From Balamuthia mandrillaris (taxonomy: Eukaryota > Discosea > Longamoebia > Balamuthiidae), in NCBI GenBank assembly GCA_031835245.1, contig JAVKOQ010000149.1, forward strand, positions 62,001-126,000: a stretch of 64,000 bases of DNA. Direction: 5' to 3'. Below, piece by piece: positions 1 to 11,311 of this stretch. The notes beneath the pieces were generated by a model. The model saw only the letters and a list, made by a program, of their open reading frames with translations, was not told the DNA's origin and ran no database searches. The position numbers and the translations under genes are program-made. How positions within the stretch are numbered: position 1 is the stretch's first letter; the number at the start of each line of letters is the position of its first letter.

Positions 1-366
1 GTGGTAGCCCCCGCCTTTCTCCCTCTTGGTCTTCGTGGCCACCGTCGCTCTTTTTCGGTCCTCTTCGGTGTCGTAAATCGTGTTCAGCAGAGCGCTTCTT
101 CTGGCTCCCCTCCCCCTGTCTTCCTTCCTCTCCACCACCTCCGAGAGCAAGACGCTCTCTTTCAGCTTTTGCTTGTGGAGGTGGTGAAAGACGAAGCTCA
201 GGCCCTGCTCCTCCGAGTTGGTGGTGGTTGTGGCATCGCTCCAGTCCAGCTCTTCTTCCTGCTCCAGAAACAAAGCCGAAAGTGACCCTGGGTTCGAGCC
301 CTTGGGGTTGTTGTTGTTGTTGTTGTTGTCGTTGTGGTTGGGAACCAATGCCTGAGCTGTTATCAT
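1..366 (-). CDS. Partial gene at left edge, unknown protein (N-terminal 122 residues)
   Basis: An open frame runs from an ATG at 366 to the window edge without a stop, with an in-frame TGA nine bases upstream of the ATG. The product starts MITAQALVPN and then has an Asn run. The following stretch is charged and codon-like (for example the pieces LSALFLEQEEELDWSD and FVFHHLHKQKLKES), ending in a basic region (TKTKREKGGG). The Asn run comes from CAA/AAC repeats. I do not recognise a family. The rest of the gene lies outside the window, so further exons and length are unknown. The forward frames over the same bases are shadows. Confidence 0.6.
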   Translation of the reverse strand, partial: MITAQALVPNHNDNNNNNNNPKGSNPGSLSALFLEQEEELDWSDATTTTNSEEQGLSFVFHHLHKQKLKESVLLSEVVERKEDRGRGARRSALLNTIYDTEEDRKRATVATKTKREKGGGYH

Positions 367-1130
367 CCTTCAAGTATTGTTTCCTCCCCAGCAGTCTTGT
401 ATGTTTATTTTGTTTTTCGGTTAGTTTTAGGGTCCAAGGAAACCCCTTGATGAAGAGAATAGGAGTTTTGGTTTTTTTTAAAAAACAAACACGCCATACG
501 TTTGGATGATGAGAGGAGAACGTAAGAATAGGGTCGAAAGGACAAAAGGGGAACCACCATCCGCACCAGAAAATAATTACCATGGTAACAGGTTTTTTAG
601 AGTTTGGATAAATGTCGACTTTTCCTTTTTTTGAAAAAACAGTTCGGTCTACATAAAAAAAAGACAAAAGGAAGAGCAGAAGAACACGCTGATCGTTGTT
701 AGTTTGTCAGAAAAAAGCACAAGTTTTTGCACAGGCGCATGATCTTGGTGAAAAGATTGGTATGATACACGAATTATTTTCATTCAGTTTTTTGTTCGCT
801 GCACTTGCAGGAAAAAAAATAAGGGTAGCCCCTCATGTAGAAATTGGATTTCTAGTGCTTGGTCATTGCTGGGGGCAACAAACCTATCGAACAAAGAAAA
901 CAACCCATCAAAAAAAAATTATAGATGTCGACAGGAATAAACAAATTGGTGATCGCTGATCCATAATTTCAAAACACCAATTAAAAATCAAAAATCCCTG
1001 GATTTTTGCCGATAAACCGTTGCTTTTTTGCGATTTCTTTGATAATTCCAGAAATATAGGAATGTATTAGGATATATTTCCAATCGTTGTGATAAATAAA
1101 CAATAAATAACTACAAAGCAACGAAAAAGT
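367..1130. other. Intergenic, AT-rich, no gene seen
   Basis: This stretch lies between the left partial gene and the end of the ankyrin-FYVE gene. It is rich in A/T runs. One 87-codon forward frame (696-959) has no recognisable motif and atypical composition. The words ATGTCGAC (611-618) and GATGTCGACA (924-933) occur once each. I see nothing else. Confidence 0.4.
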
Positions 1131-3830
1131 TTAAATGCGTTCTTCATGACTTCTTCTTTCTTCGTGTTCCTTTTCTTCGTCGGCTTCTTCTTCATCATCT
1201 TCTTCTCCTTCTTCTTCGTCTGCTTCTTGCGACGCAAAGTTTGCAAAGAAGCCGTACTTCTCCAACGGCTTCTCGCGAAAGGGCACCTCCTCCACCGCCT
1301 CGCAGCCAAACAGCTCCCTCCACTCCCTCCTCTCCCTCGTGTGCCTCTCTTCCTCCTCCTTTCTTCTCTCCCTTTCCTCCACCAAGAAGCTGCTCAGCTC
1401 TTTTTCCACTTCGGAAAGCGATCTCTTTCTTCTTGTTCTGTTTCTTCTTGCTGGTTTCTCTTCTTCCGCTTCTTCCGCTTTCTTTGCTTCACTCTTCTTG
1501 TCCTTCTTCCAAAAAGTTAGGAGAGCAAAGCAGGTGTCGCAAACGCGAGAAGGGCTGGAGGAGAGGCCTGCTATCCCTTTCACCAAGACTTGGTTGGAAG
1601 TGCAGCTGTGACAGAAAACATATCCTGCATTGATTTGAAGGCTGTTAGTATTCTTTGCTTCTCTGAGGCGCTCTTCTTACTTTGCTTTCATTTCTCTCAA
1701 ACATCTCTTTTCAACGTACCACATAAGCGACAATGGTGCTATTTTTTTAAAAAGAAAGAAAAGAGAAGAGGTAAGTTTGGATGAGCAATCCACAAAAAAA
1801 AAAACATTCTCTAAAAAACTTACCCGACGAGTAACAAATTTAAACGCTGATCTACAGTTCCAACATTCCTCAAAGTCCTCATCTATCACCCATTCTGGGG
1901 TAAAGCCTGTTTTTGATGTTGGTTCAGTTATAACAAGCGAAAGGAATGACGAGTAAGAAAAGAGAAGTTTACCGTATTTAAGGGCACTGTTGGCCATCTT
2001 CAACTGTGCTTGTCGTTGATAAGTCATCTGTTGTCTTCTTTGTCTTTCCTGTTCCATTTCTTCTTCCTCTCCTTCCTCTCCTTCCTCTCCTTTTTCTTTT
2101 CTCATCCTCTTCTTCTCTTCTTCCAGTTCTTCTTCGCGTTGCCGCCGCGTTATATAATCCTCTGCACTTCCTTTTCGCTTTATGCTTTTCTCTGCCTTCT
2201 TGTTTTTCTTACTATCCTTCTTTCCTTCGTTTCCATTTTGTTGAAGAGAAGAATGAGAAGTGGAATGAAACCACGTTGCTAACCGCATGTTTTGAGAATG
2301 AAGAGCTTGTCGTTCTGGCGAACGTCCGTCATTGTTGAGAATGTTTCTGTTGGCGCCATGTTTGATGAGCCATTCCGCCAAAAACACTTGTCGATCGTCT
2401 AAAAGATGTAACGCTGTGTTTCCTGTTTGGTTGTTTGTCAGAGCGAAGAAGCAAAGCGATTAGAAAAACTAAAACAAACCATTAAAGTCACGAGCGTTAA
2501 TAAAACTTCCAAGTTTTAGAGCTGTCTCAAGTTTTGGCAGTTGAGGGGGAGAATCTATGCTCTCCGCTAAAAGTAGGAACAACGTTTTGCCTTGGTGGTC
2601 GCATGCGTTTATATTGAGGCCATGTTCTAACAGCAACAACATGAACCTGAGTTCGACTTCGGTGAAGCGATTGTTCTGAGAAAGCAGAGAGAGTGGATGG
2701 AGCAAAGTCCATCCCATGTGTTTCTCATATCTGTTGTGCCAAACAAAAATGTGAGCTAGGGAGAGAGAGAGAGAGAGAGAGAGAGGAGAAAGTAATGCGA
2801 AGAAAAGAAACAACAACAACAACAGAGAGAGAGAGAGAAACAGCAAAAGGGAAGAAAGAATGATAGAAACCAGAACAAAACAATTGCTGAACAAGAACAA
2901 GAACAAACAACAAACCTCTTACGCGGATCCAAGCCATTTTCCAACAACAGCTCCAACAAAACCGGATCCAACAACATGATGCCGTATCTATATATCACGT
3001 TCGGGTGTCGCCACCCAATCAACACTTTAATCACTTTCTTCCAATACCTTCTCTCCCTCCTCTTCTCTTTCCTTAGCTGCTCTTCAAACTTTTCAAAAGA
3101 AAAGACTTTTTCTGCTTGCTGTTGTTCTTCACCATCGCTTTCTCCTTCATCACTCTCTTCTCCTTCTCCCTCCTCTTCAAAGTAACTTCTCTTCTCGCCA
3201 TCGTATGCCCGAAAGACGTTCTGCCAGAGCGTAGGGTCTCTGCCCAGCTTCTTGCCTCCCTGCCTCAGCACCTCCTCGACCACTTGCCAGCGATGGAAAC
3301 GAACGGCCTCCAACAGGTCCGTGTAGTCCATTTGGCTGCACAGTTCCCTGAGTTCTTGTTCTCTCTCTCGTTTTCTTTCTTCCTTTGTTCTGGTTGTTGG
3401 TCTTTGCGTTTGTTGTTGCGGTTGTGCTGAAAGTTTTTGAGGGTGAGCAGAAGAAGAAGGGAGGAGAGTCCAACGAGAGGCTGAAGAAGCAGAGGCAAGA
3501 GAGAGAGGAAGAGGAGCAAAGGAGGGAGTCCAACTATCGGCTCTTTCTCTCCGTTCGTGATAGTTTGTTGTGGAGTTATTCGGTTCGCATTCTTCTGTCT
3601 CTTCCTCTTTGTCTTCTGTTGTTTCAAGGGCTTGTTGTGGTTCAGTTGAGGAAGAGGAGGAGAAGGAGGAAGAAGAAAGAAGAGGAGGGGGAGGAGAGGA
3701 GGTAGCACGAAAGAGACGGTTGGTGAACGGTCGAAAGGGTTTCTTCAGCACTTCGGTGGCAGCCGAGGCGACGGCCACTTCCACAGCAACATCCTTGACT
3801 TCCTCTTCCTCCGCTTCTTTGTCTGAGGAC

Positions 3831-3863
<33 letters not shown>

Positions 3864-3925
3864 AGAGACACTGCAGAAAAAAGTTTTGTTTTTGCAGTAG
3901 TGGAAGATGTAGCAGTAAGTAGCAT
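1131..3925 (-). CDS. Ankyrin-repeat and FYVE zinc-finger protein, 768 aa, six exons
   Basis: Exons read as 3925-2916, 2730-2480, 2422-1973, 1906-1824, 1738-1720 and 1624-1131, summing to 769 codons with the stop. Residues 1-210 are a Ser/Glu-rich low-complexity region with a poly-Ser tract. Residues about 210-480 hold degenerate ankyrin repeats (GWTLLHPLSLL, GLNINACDHQGKTLF, GNTALHLLDDRQVFLAEWL). A coiled, Glu-rich segment follows. Residues about 575-640 form a complete FYVE finger: WVID, CWNC, the RRHHCR phosphoinositide motif, CGYVFC, HSC and RVCDTC. FYVE domains of this type bind PtdIns3P on endosomes, so an endosomal role is likely. The C-terminus is an acidic/basic coiled tail. The HHCR motif is encoded by a 19-nt microexon whose removal would shift the frame. 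Ankyrin-FYVE combinations occur in ANKFY1 and several amoebal proteins; orthology is not established. Confidence 0.85.
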
Positions 3926-4192
3926 TCTTGTTAAATCGTTTGTTGTTCTCTTTTTTTCAAAAAAAAAAAAAAGAGCCCAAAAAAAAAAACTATGGTTGTT
4001 TAATGAGTGAAGTTAGCGCAAGAAAAGCGACAAAAAAATTGGGTGGAGAATACAAGCAAGAATGAGAAACAATTCTTGCAGCTTTCCTTCTTGTTCTCTC
4101 TCGTTTTTCCTTCCTTTTTTTTTTTGGTTCTGTCGACAAAATGCCAAAAAGTATCATCGATCTGGCTGGCGTCCATGATATTTTTTGGCATA

Positions 4193-4432
4193 TTATGAAT
4201 CAAAAGGTATCATTGATGTGGCGAAAAGATGGCGCGTTCGCTTGCAGAACTCCCTCGGCAAGGAGCTCAGCTTGTTGTAGGAGGTGAGGTTGCACTCCGT
4301 GAGAGCGGTGAGCTGGCCAAACTCCCTCGGCAAGGCGGTCAAGCGTTTGAAGGAAAGGTTGCAGGCGGTGGAGTGCGCACAGCGTTGGAGCAGGGAGGGA
4401 AGCGCTTCGCTTTCCTCTTCCTCCTCCCTCAT
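4193..4432 (-). pseudogene. 5' fragment of an LRR-family gene
   Basis: A 79-codon frame (MREEEEESEALPSLLQRC...) matches the N-terminus of the three LRR paralogues at 13.9, 22.1 and 23.7 kb. It carries the leader ALPSLLQRCAHSTAC and about two repeats (LTALPREFGQLTALTEC, LSSLPREFCK) and then runs into unrelated AT-rich sequence and a stop. The intact relatives have 9-14 repeats and a Cys-rich tail, so this is a truncated copy. Upstream DNA (4500-4590) also matches the DNA upstream of the 23.7-kb gene, so the duplication included the promoter-proximal region. Whether it is transcribed is unknown. Confidence 0.75.
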
Positions 4433-4500
4433 GCCGGCATGGCACGCCCTCTTCCATCATCCCTTTCTCCCTTTGGCTGTAGCGCCGCAAGGTGGACATA

Positions 4501-4590
4501 AACAGTGAGGAGTCATGGTATTTTCCCCACAAAGACAAAGGGAAAAGCGTGACGTGTAATCTTGGTTATGTCTACTCCTGCGGGCTTGCA
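4501..4590 (-). repeat. Upstream block shared with the LRR3 gene
   Basis: Read on the minus strand, the 33 bases 4590-4558 equal 23401-23433 (plus) except for two mismatches, centred on AGCCCGCAGGAGTAGACA. After an 11-base difference the similarity resumes at CCCTTTGTCTTTGT versus CCCTTTGTCTCTGT. Both copies lie 5' of an LRR coding region in the same relative orientation, so this is a duplicated 5' flank. Confidence 0.7.
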
Positions 4591-4885
4591 CCCTGCTCGA
4601 TTTTTCGATTGCGGATTGGTTGGTCCGATGATCCTGATCATTCGCTTTGAATAGTTCGATTTTCCATTGGCCGGTTCGAAATGAATGAACCGATCCGTCG
4701 GCCATTCTTCCCCAAAAAAAGGGATATCGGACACGGCGCAATTCCGCTTCTTTTTCTTTTTTTCTTTCTCTTTCACCCGATGCTATAGCGTCGTTTCTTT
4801 CCTTCTTTTTTTTTTTTGTTCCATTAGAAAAAAAAAAAAAGAAAGAAAGAAAGAAAGAAAGAAAACAACAAACAACAAACAAACC

Positions 4886-6759
<1,874 letters not shown>

Positions 6760-6946
6760 GTCCTTGCTTGTCGCTTTTACCATTGCTTAACAACAGCCTT
6801 TGTTCTGTTCAAATATTTATCAACAATAGCAACAAACTTTAACACAATATGAAATGAATAGAAATGGGCGAATCCCGTGTGTTGAGGACGTATATGCACT
6901 TTCTCACTTTTCACTCTTCTACTACTGGTGTTGCAAGGAACGGTCT

Positions 6947-8644
6947 TCACTTGGTCTTCTGTGGGGCCATGTCTCCTTCCGTCATCCTCATGGTGGGTCC
7001 TTCCTCATCCGATGTCTTCAGCCAATCCTCCTCTTGCTCATAGAATCTCCTCTCCATCATCTCAGCTTCGTTGCAGCTTTGAGGTGCCGAAGATGGAGAA
7101 AGGAAGGCTGTCGTGGTGGCTTTCATCGTTGTGGAAGAAGAGGAGGAGATTAAAGCTGGCATTTGCTCATGCAAAGCAAACAGAGCTTCGATGACGGTCT
7201 CAATATCTTCTCTGGTTGGCTGAGCAACCACCATGTCCTCTTCCATGGTAGCCCTCCTCCTCTTCTGCTTCTTTCTGTCTTTCTTCTTCCTGTTCTTCTT
7301 ATTCTTCTTGTGGCTAATATTATTCCTGGACTTGTTGGGAGAAGAACCAGTTTGTGAAGATGAAGACTTGTCGTCATTAACGAAGTCGTTTTCGGTGTCT
7401 GAGGAAACAGCTGGAGCTGTGGACCATTCGCACTCCAACTTGACCGCAACGCCCCAGCTCCCGCGGCTGCTTCTCTTTCTGCTATTACTTCCCGTAGACT
7501 TTCTCTTGTTCTTTCTACTCCTCTTCTTTCTTCTCTTCCTTGCTACTTCCTCTTCCTCGACGTCATCAGGAAGCTTGCTTTTCACGCGTTTCGCTTTCAC
7601 TCGAACGTGCATCACTTTCTGCTTGTTGAGACGTCTGCTGGAGTAGCTGCGACTTCTGGCTGAGAACAACGTGGAAGGAGAGAGAGATTCGGTGGAGGAA
7701 GAAGTGGAGCAAGAGCCAGGAGCAAAGTGAAGATCGCTCTTGTCAAGGTCGTTGTTTTCGGCCTCAGAGGATGAGCTTACATCCGTTGGCTGAGCGGATG
7801 ATCGTGAGTTTCGGTTTGGAGGCGGTTCGTCCTTGTAGTTGTTGAAGTCTTCGATCACCCGATTGCTCGGTGGCTTCTTTTTTGAAGCAGAGGACGAAGG
7901 ACGAAGGAAACCTTCTCCTTCGTTGGGGTCGTACTCTGAGTCTGATCCTTCTGCCGCTTCTTCCTCCGATGAATGACGGTGGTAGGAGAGAACTTGACGT
8001 CGCTTCAAGTCGTCATCTTCTGGATCCGTAAGAGAGCATCCGCAACTTCGAGGACTGGTTTCTTCAAGCATTCTTCTGCGAGGAACGTTCCTCCTGGGTC
8101 TCACCCTCCTCGTTATCGGTGGGCTCAGTGATGGAGCTGATGCTGACGAAGAAGTAAGAGAAGGAGAAGAGCATGAGGTAAAGTTGCGCTTTCTGCGAAG
8201 CTTGGGAGGAAGACTTCGTTGTCGTGATGCCTCATCGTCTTCACAGTCCTCCTTGCAGGTACTGGAGGCATCGGACAGGTTCATTAACTCTTCCTCGAGT
8301 TCTTCTTCCTCTTCGGTCAATCCGCTGGTATTCTTTTTCCTCTTGTTGACAGTGCTCCTTTGCTTGGATGAAGAAGAGCGAGGCTGGGCATAGGCACAGT
8401 GTTCTCCTTTGGCTCTCATGTCCCAAACGAAGCCGATCTCGTCAAGGCGATCGATTCTTCTGGCCTCCAACAGCCCTCTCTTTCTTCTGGTCCTCTGGTG
8501 AGTGATCCACCGGGCTAAAGTGCGGTTCTTTCGGTCAAGCGTGGAGACGCAAGTGTGACCGTGAATTTTTTTGTACTCAAGTAGTTTTTGGAACCTCTTC
8601 TCCCACTTCACTTCTCGGGGCATTGAGGAATTGACACTGCTCAT
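6947..8644 (-). CDS. Helicase-associated (HA) domain protein, 565 aa, single exon
   Basis: The frame begins with MSSVNSS at 8644 and has no intron. Residues 13-75 form one HA domain (Pfam PF03457 type), with the hallmarks KWEKRFQKLLEYK, HGH, LARWITHQR, a basic stretch and IDRLDEIGFVWD. The domain was first described in bacterial and algal helicases and is common as a stand-alone module in protists, where it is presumed to bind nucleic acid. The remaining 490 residues are low complexity: Ser-rich, acidic and strongly basic (for example KKNKKNRKKKDRKKQKRRR near residue 465), consistent with a nuclear protein. No helicase motif is present. Upstream frame extension to 8773 is unlikely to be coding because it is hydrophobic and intron-like. 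The function is unknown beyond the domain. Confidence 0.8.
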   Translation of the reverse strand: MSSVNSSMPREVKWEKRFQKLLEYKKIHGHTCVSTLDRKNRTLARWITHQRTRRKRGLLEARRIDRLDEIGFVWDMRAKGEHCAYAQPRSSSSKQRSTVNKRKKNTSGLTEEEEELEEELMNLSDASSTCKEDCEDDEASRQRSLPPKLRRKRNFTSCSSPSLTSSSASAPSLSPPITRRVRPRRNVPRRRMLEETSPRSCGCSLTDPEDDDLKRRQVLSYHRHSSEEEAAEGSDSEYDPNEGEGFLRPSSSASKKKPPSNRVIEDFNNYKDEPPPNRNSRSSAQPTDVSSSSEAENNDLDKSDLHFAPGSCSTSSSTESLSPSTLFSARSRSYSSRRLNKQKVMHVRVKAKRVKSKLPDDVEEEEVARKRRKKRSRKNKRKSTGSNSRKRSSRGSWGVAVKLECEWSTAPAVSSDTENDFVNDDKSSSSQTGSSPNKSRNNISHKKNKKNRKKKDRKKQKRRRATMEEDMVVAQPTREDIETVIEALFALHEQMPALISSSSSTTMKATTTAFLSPSSAPQSCNEAEMMERRFYEQEEDWLKTSDEEGPTMRMTEGDMAPQKTK

Positions 8645-9215
8645 TTTCTTGGTGTTCCTTTTTCCCCCTTTTGTTTGAAGAAACAAGAAAACAAAGAAAC
8701 AGAGAAATAGGGCATAAGAGAAACAGACACAAAATAATGTTTCCATAACGAACTGACAACGAGAGTAATACATCCAAGTCGAACTTACCTATGCTAGGCC
8801 TCAAGGGGTGATTCTTTGCCTTTAGCACCTACTTTTCTACCCACGATAAATATTATCTGCTCTTCTGGGCCGAGAGCGGTTGACAGACCAAGAAAAAAAA
8901 CACTATAAATTTTTTGTTAAAGTTTAAGAAAACAAAAGAAAAAAAAAGAGAACCAAAACAAACTCCAGTCCTACCGTTGCATTTTTTTTCTTGTTGGCCC
9001 AAAAGACGCCCAGCGGAATTTCTCGACCAATCGTGGGCCGCCCGAAAGGGAAACTTCGGAAGTTAATAATTCGATCAGGTGCCCCACTCGAGGGTTCGTT
9101 AAGCAAAAAAATATTTCGAGGAAAAATTTAGAAATCAATACCCTCCGGATTTCTTTTTTCGGAAGTTTCCTTATGACTCCTCAAAAATTCTAGTCACTCA
9201 GAAAAGAAAAACAAA
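8645..9215. other. Divergent intergenic region of the HA-domain gene and the RABIF homologue
   Basis: No coding region is seen. A CCAAT pentamer lies at about 9027-9031. Two related words, GGAAACTTCGGAAG (9049-9062) and CGGAAGTTTCC (9160-9170), sit 45-170 bases upstream of the RABIF ATG and could be binding sites. Confidence 0.35.
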
Positions 9216-9728
9216 ATGGAAGGGAAGAGAGAAGTCGCGGCCGTGGACCAACCTGTGGAAGGAGTGGAAGGAGGAGAAGGAGGCCTTGACCCGACGCATC
9301 TCAATGAGGACAGGACTAACGCGCATCCTGTGGTGTGCAGGTTGTGCTCCAGCCAGATCCTTTTGCCAAAGAAAGCTGCCATCGTGGAAAAAGAAGTTCG
9401 TCTCTCTCTCTTCTCTTCCCTTAGAATAGAAGCAGAACTCATCCACAAGAACTGTTGTTAAAAATTATAGATAAACATGAGGCAAAAAGATGGCAAAGAG
9501 GTGCCAGAGCGTTTCTTCTGGGCTGTCAAGGACATGTTCGACTTTGAGAACATCGGCTTCACCAAGAGCGTGGACGCGCAGCACCTGCGCTACCTCACCT
9601 GCGCCGACTGCGAGCAGGAGGTGATCGGCGCCCAATTGCCGAACGATCCCTCTTCCTCTTCTTCCTCCTCCTCTCCCACCATCTACTTGTCTTACTCCAG
9701 AGTACGGTATCATATATCATCCTCCTGA
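9216..9728 (+). CDS. RABIF: Mss4/RABIF-like Rab-interacting zinc protein, 145 aa, two exons
   Basis: Exons 9216-9395 and 9471-9728 give 146 codons. The domain starts at VVCRLCSSQILLPKKAA and continues EVPERFFWAVKDMFDFENIGFTK, YLTCADCEQEVIGAQL and YLSYSRVRY. These match the Mss4 fold: two CxxC pairs (CRLC and CADC) coordinate one zinc, and the DMF.FEN.GF segment is the Rab-binding loop. Mss4/RABIF binds nucleotide-free exocytic Rab GTPases and acts as a stabilising chaperone and weak exchange factor. A 40-residue acidic leader precedes the domain. The intron uses the 5' splice site GTTCGT, a form seen repeatedly in this window. The C-terminal Ser-rich loop before YLSYS is specific to this protein. 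Confidence 0.85.
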
Positions 9729-10599
9729 AGTTATACATTTTTTTAAAAATGATTTATTTGTTTTGTTCACAGAGCAGAAAATAAATAAAGCTAAATGGAA
9801 CAGAACACCGACGCAAGCAAATAAGCGCAGGCACGGCAGTGCCCGCGATGAATGAAGTGACGTGCAGCATGGGATGCTTCGTCCGTTCACTTCTTTTATT
9901 TTCGGACAGAGAGAGTTTTCGTGAATTCCCCTCCTTTGATTATCCATTGGATGATGTCTACTTAGATCATCTACAAATTTCCTAATTTACGTAATTTTAC
10001 TGATCGATCATCCCAAAAAAAATCAAAAAATGAAGCCCTGACCCCTCCATCAACCCCCTCCTGCATTTGTGTCACAATAGTTTTTTTTTTTGCCTTCGGT
10101 GAAGGGGGGGGGGGAGAAAAAAAAAGAACTCCCAAACGACAACAACAAAATAAAAGGGAAAGAGAGAGAGAAGTGGGAAGAGAGAAACTACTACTGCGCT
10201 GCGCTCTTTATTTTTTTTTTTAAAGTTTTTTTTGTGTGTTGGGCAGACAGACGAAAACCAAAGGGGGAGAGCTTGAAAAGACGACCTGCGCTCTGTTTTT
10301 ATTTTATTTTTTTGATTGTGTGTGTTGTTTTTTTTAAAAAAAAAAATCACTAAGGTACACGATTTTTCTGCTTTATCTTTTTTTTTTTTGATAAGGATTG
10401 TATTTTATTGTATTTTTTTTAAATGGTCGATGAAGTGAAGGATTGGATTGTCTGATTTTAAAAAACATTTATTTTTGGCTTTTTGCTTATTTTCAGTGTA
10501 AAAAAAAAAAAGAACCTCACTTTTATCTTTTCTTCCTTTGCTGAATCATCCATCTTCTCACCCTGAAACATGTTTTTTTTCTTCGTGCACACAGAACAA
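9729..10599. other. Intergenic region upstream of cullin-1, no gene seen
   Basis: The stretch is AT-rich with long A and T runs and a G9 tract near 10110. Short open frames on both strands are low complexity. An ACACAG just before the cullin ATG (10591-10594) could be the 3' end of a 5'-UTR intron. Confidence 0.4.
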
Positions 10600-11280
10600 A
10601 TGGCTCACGTGGCGTCAAAGCGGGTATCTCTGGATGACATTTGGCCCGACCTCGAGAACGGCATCACGTCGTTGGTGACCAACCTCAACGCTGGCTTTGA
10701 GCGGAAACGCTGGGTGGAGCTCTACAGTCATGTCTATAACTACTGTACCACCTCCCGTCCTTCCCCTGGCAGGAAGGCAGGCACCATCTCGGGCGCGAAC
10801 TTTGTCGGAGAGGAGCTTTACAACCGCTTGAGCGACTACCTCAAGAAGCACATGAAGCACCTTTGCAAGGTTTGTTCTTCTTCTGGCTTTCGCTTTGTTG
10901 TGCTCGGTTCTCTTGTTCTGCTCCTCTCGCTACTCTGCTCCCCTTCCCCCTCCCCGCACTCTGCTCTCCTTCCCCCTCCCCGCACTTTGCTCTCCTCTCT
11001 CTTGCCATTCGCTCTTCTCCTCGTTCTCTCTCATCTTTTCCAGCAGACTGACGTTTATTTCACAATAAATAGGAAGCAGAAAACCGGATGGATGACGCTC
11101 TGTTGATGTATTACAGCAAGGAATGGGAAAGGTTCACAACGGCCATGAAGTACATTACCCACATTTTCGATTACTTGGTAAAACTTTTGATCCCTTTTTT
11201 TTGTTATGCCACTGGACCATTGACACGGATTGTTCTCTCTGCTCTCTTTCTCTCTCTGCTCTCTCTCTCTCTCTGCTCTT

Positions 11281-11311
<31 letters not shown>

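Noticed and set aside
696-959. 87-codon forward frame
   Set aside because: AT-rich, no motif, no splice or start context, surrounded by stop-rich sequence.
10570-10599. Earlier in-frame ATG of CUL1
   Set aside because: It adds ten mostly Phe residues across a possible 3' splice site; the second ATG starts the conserved N-terminus.
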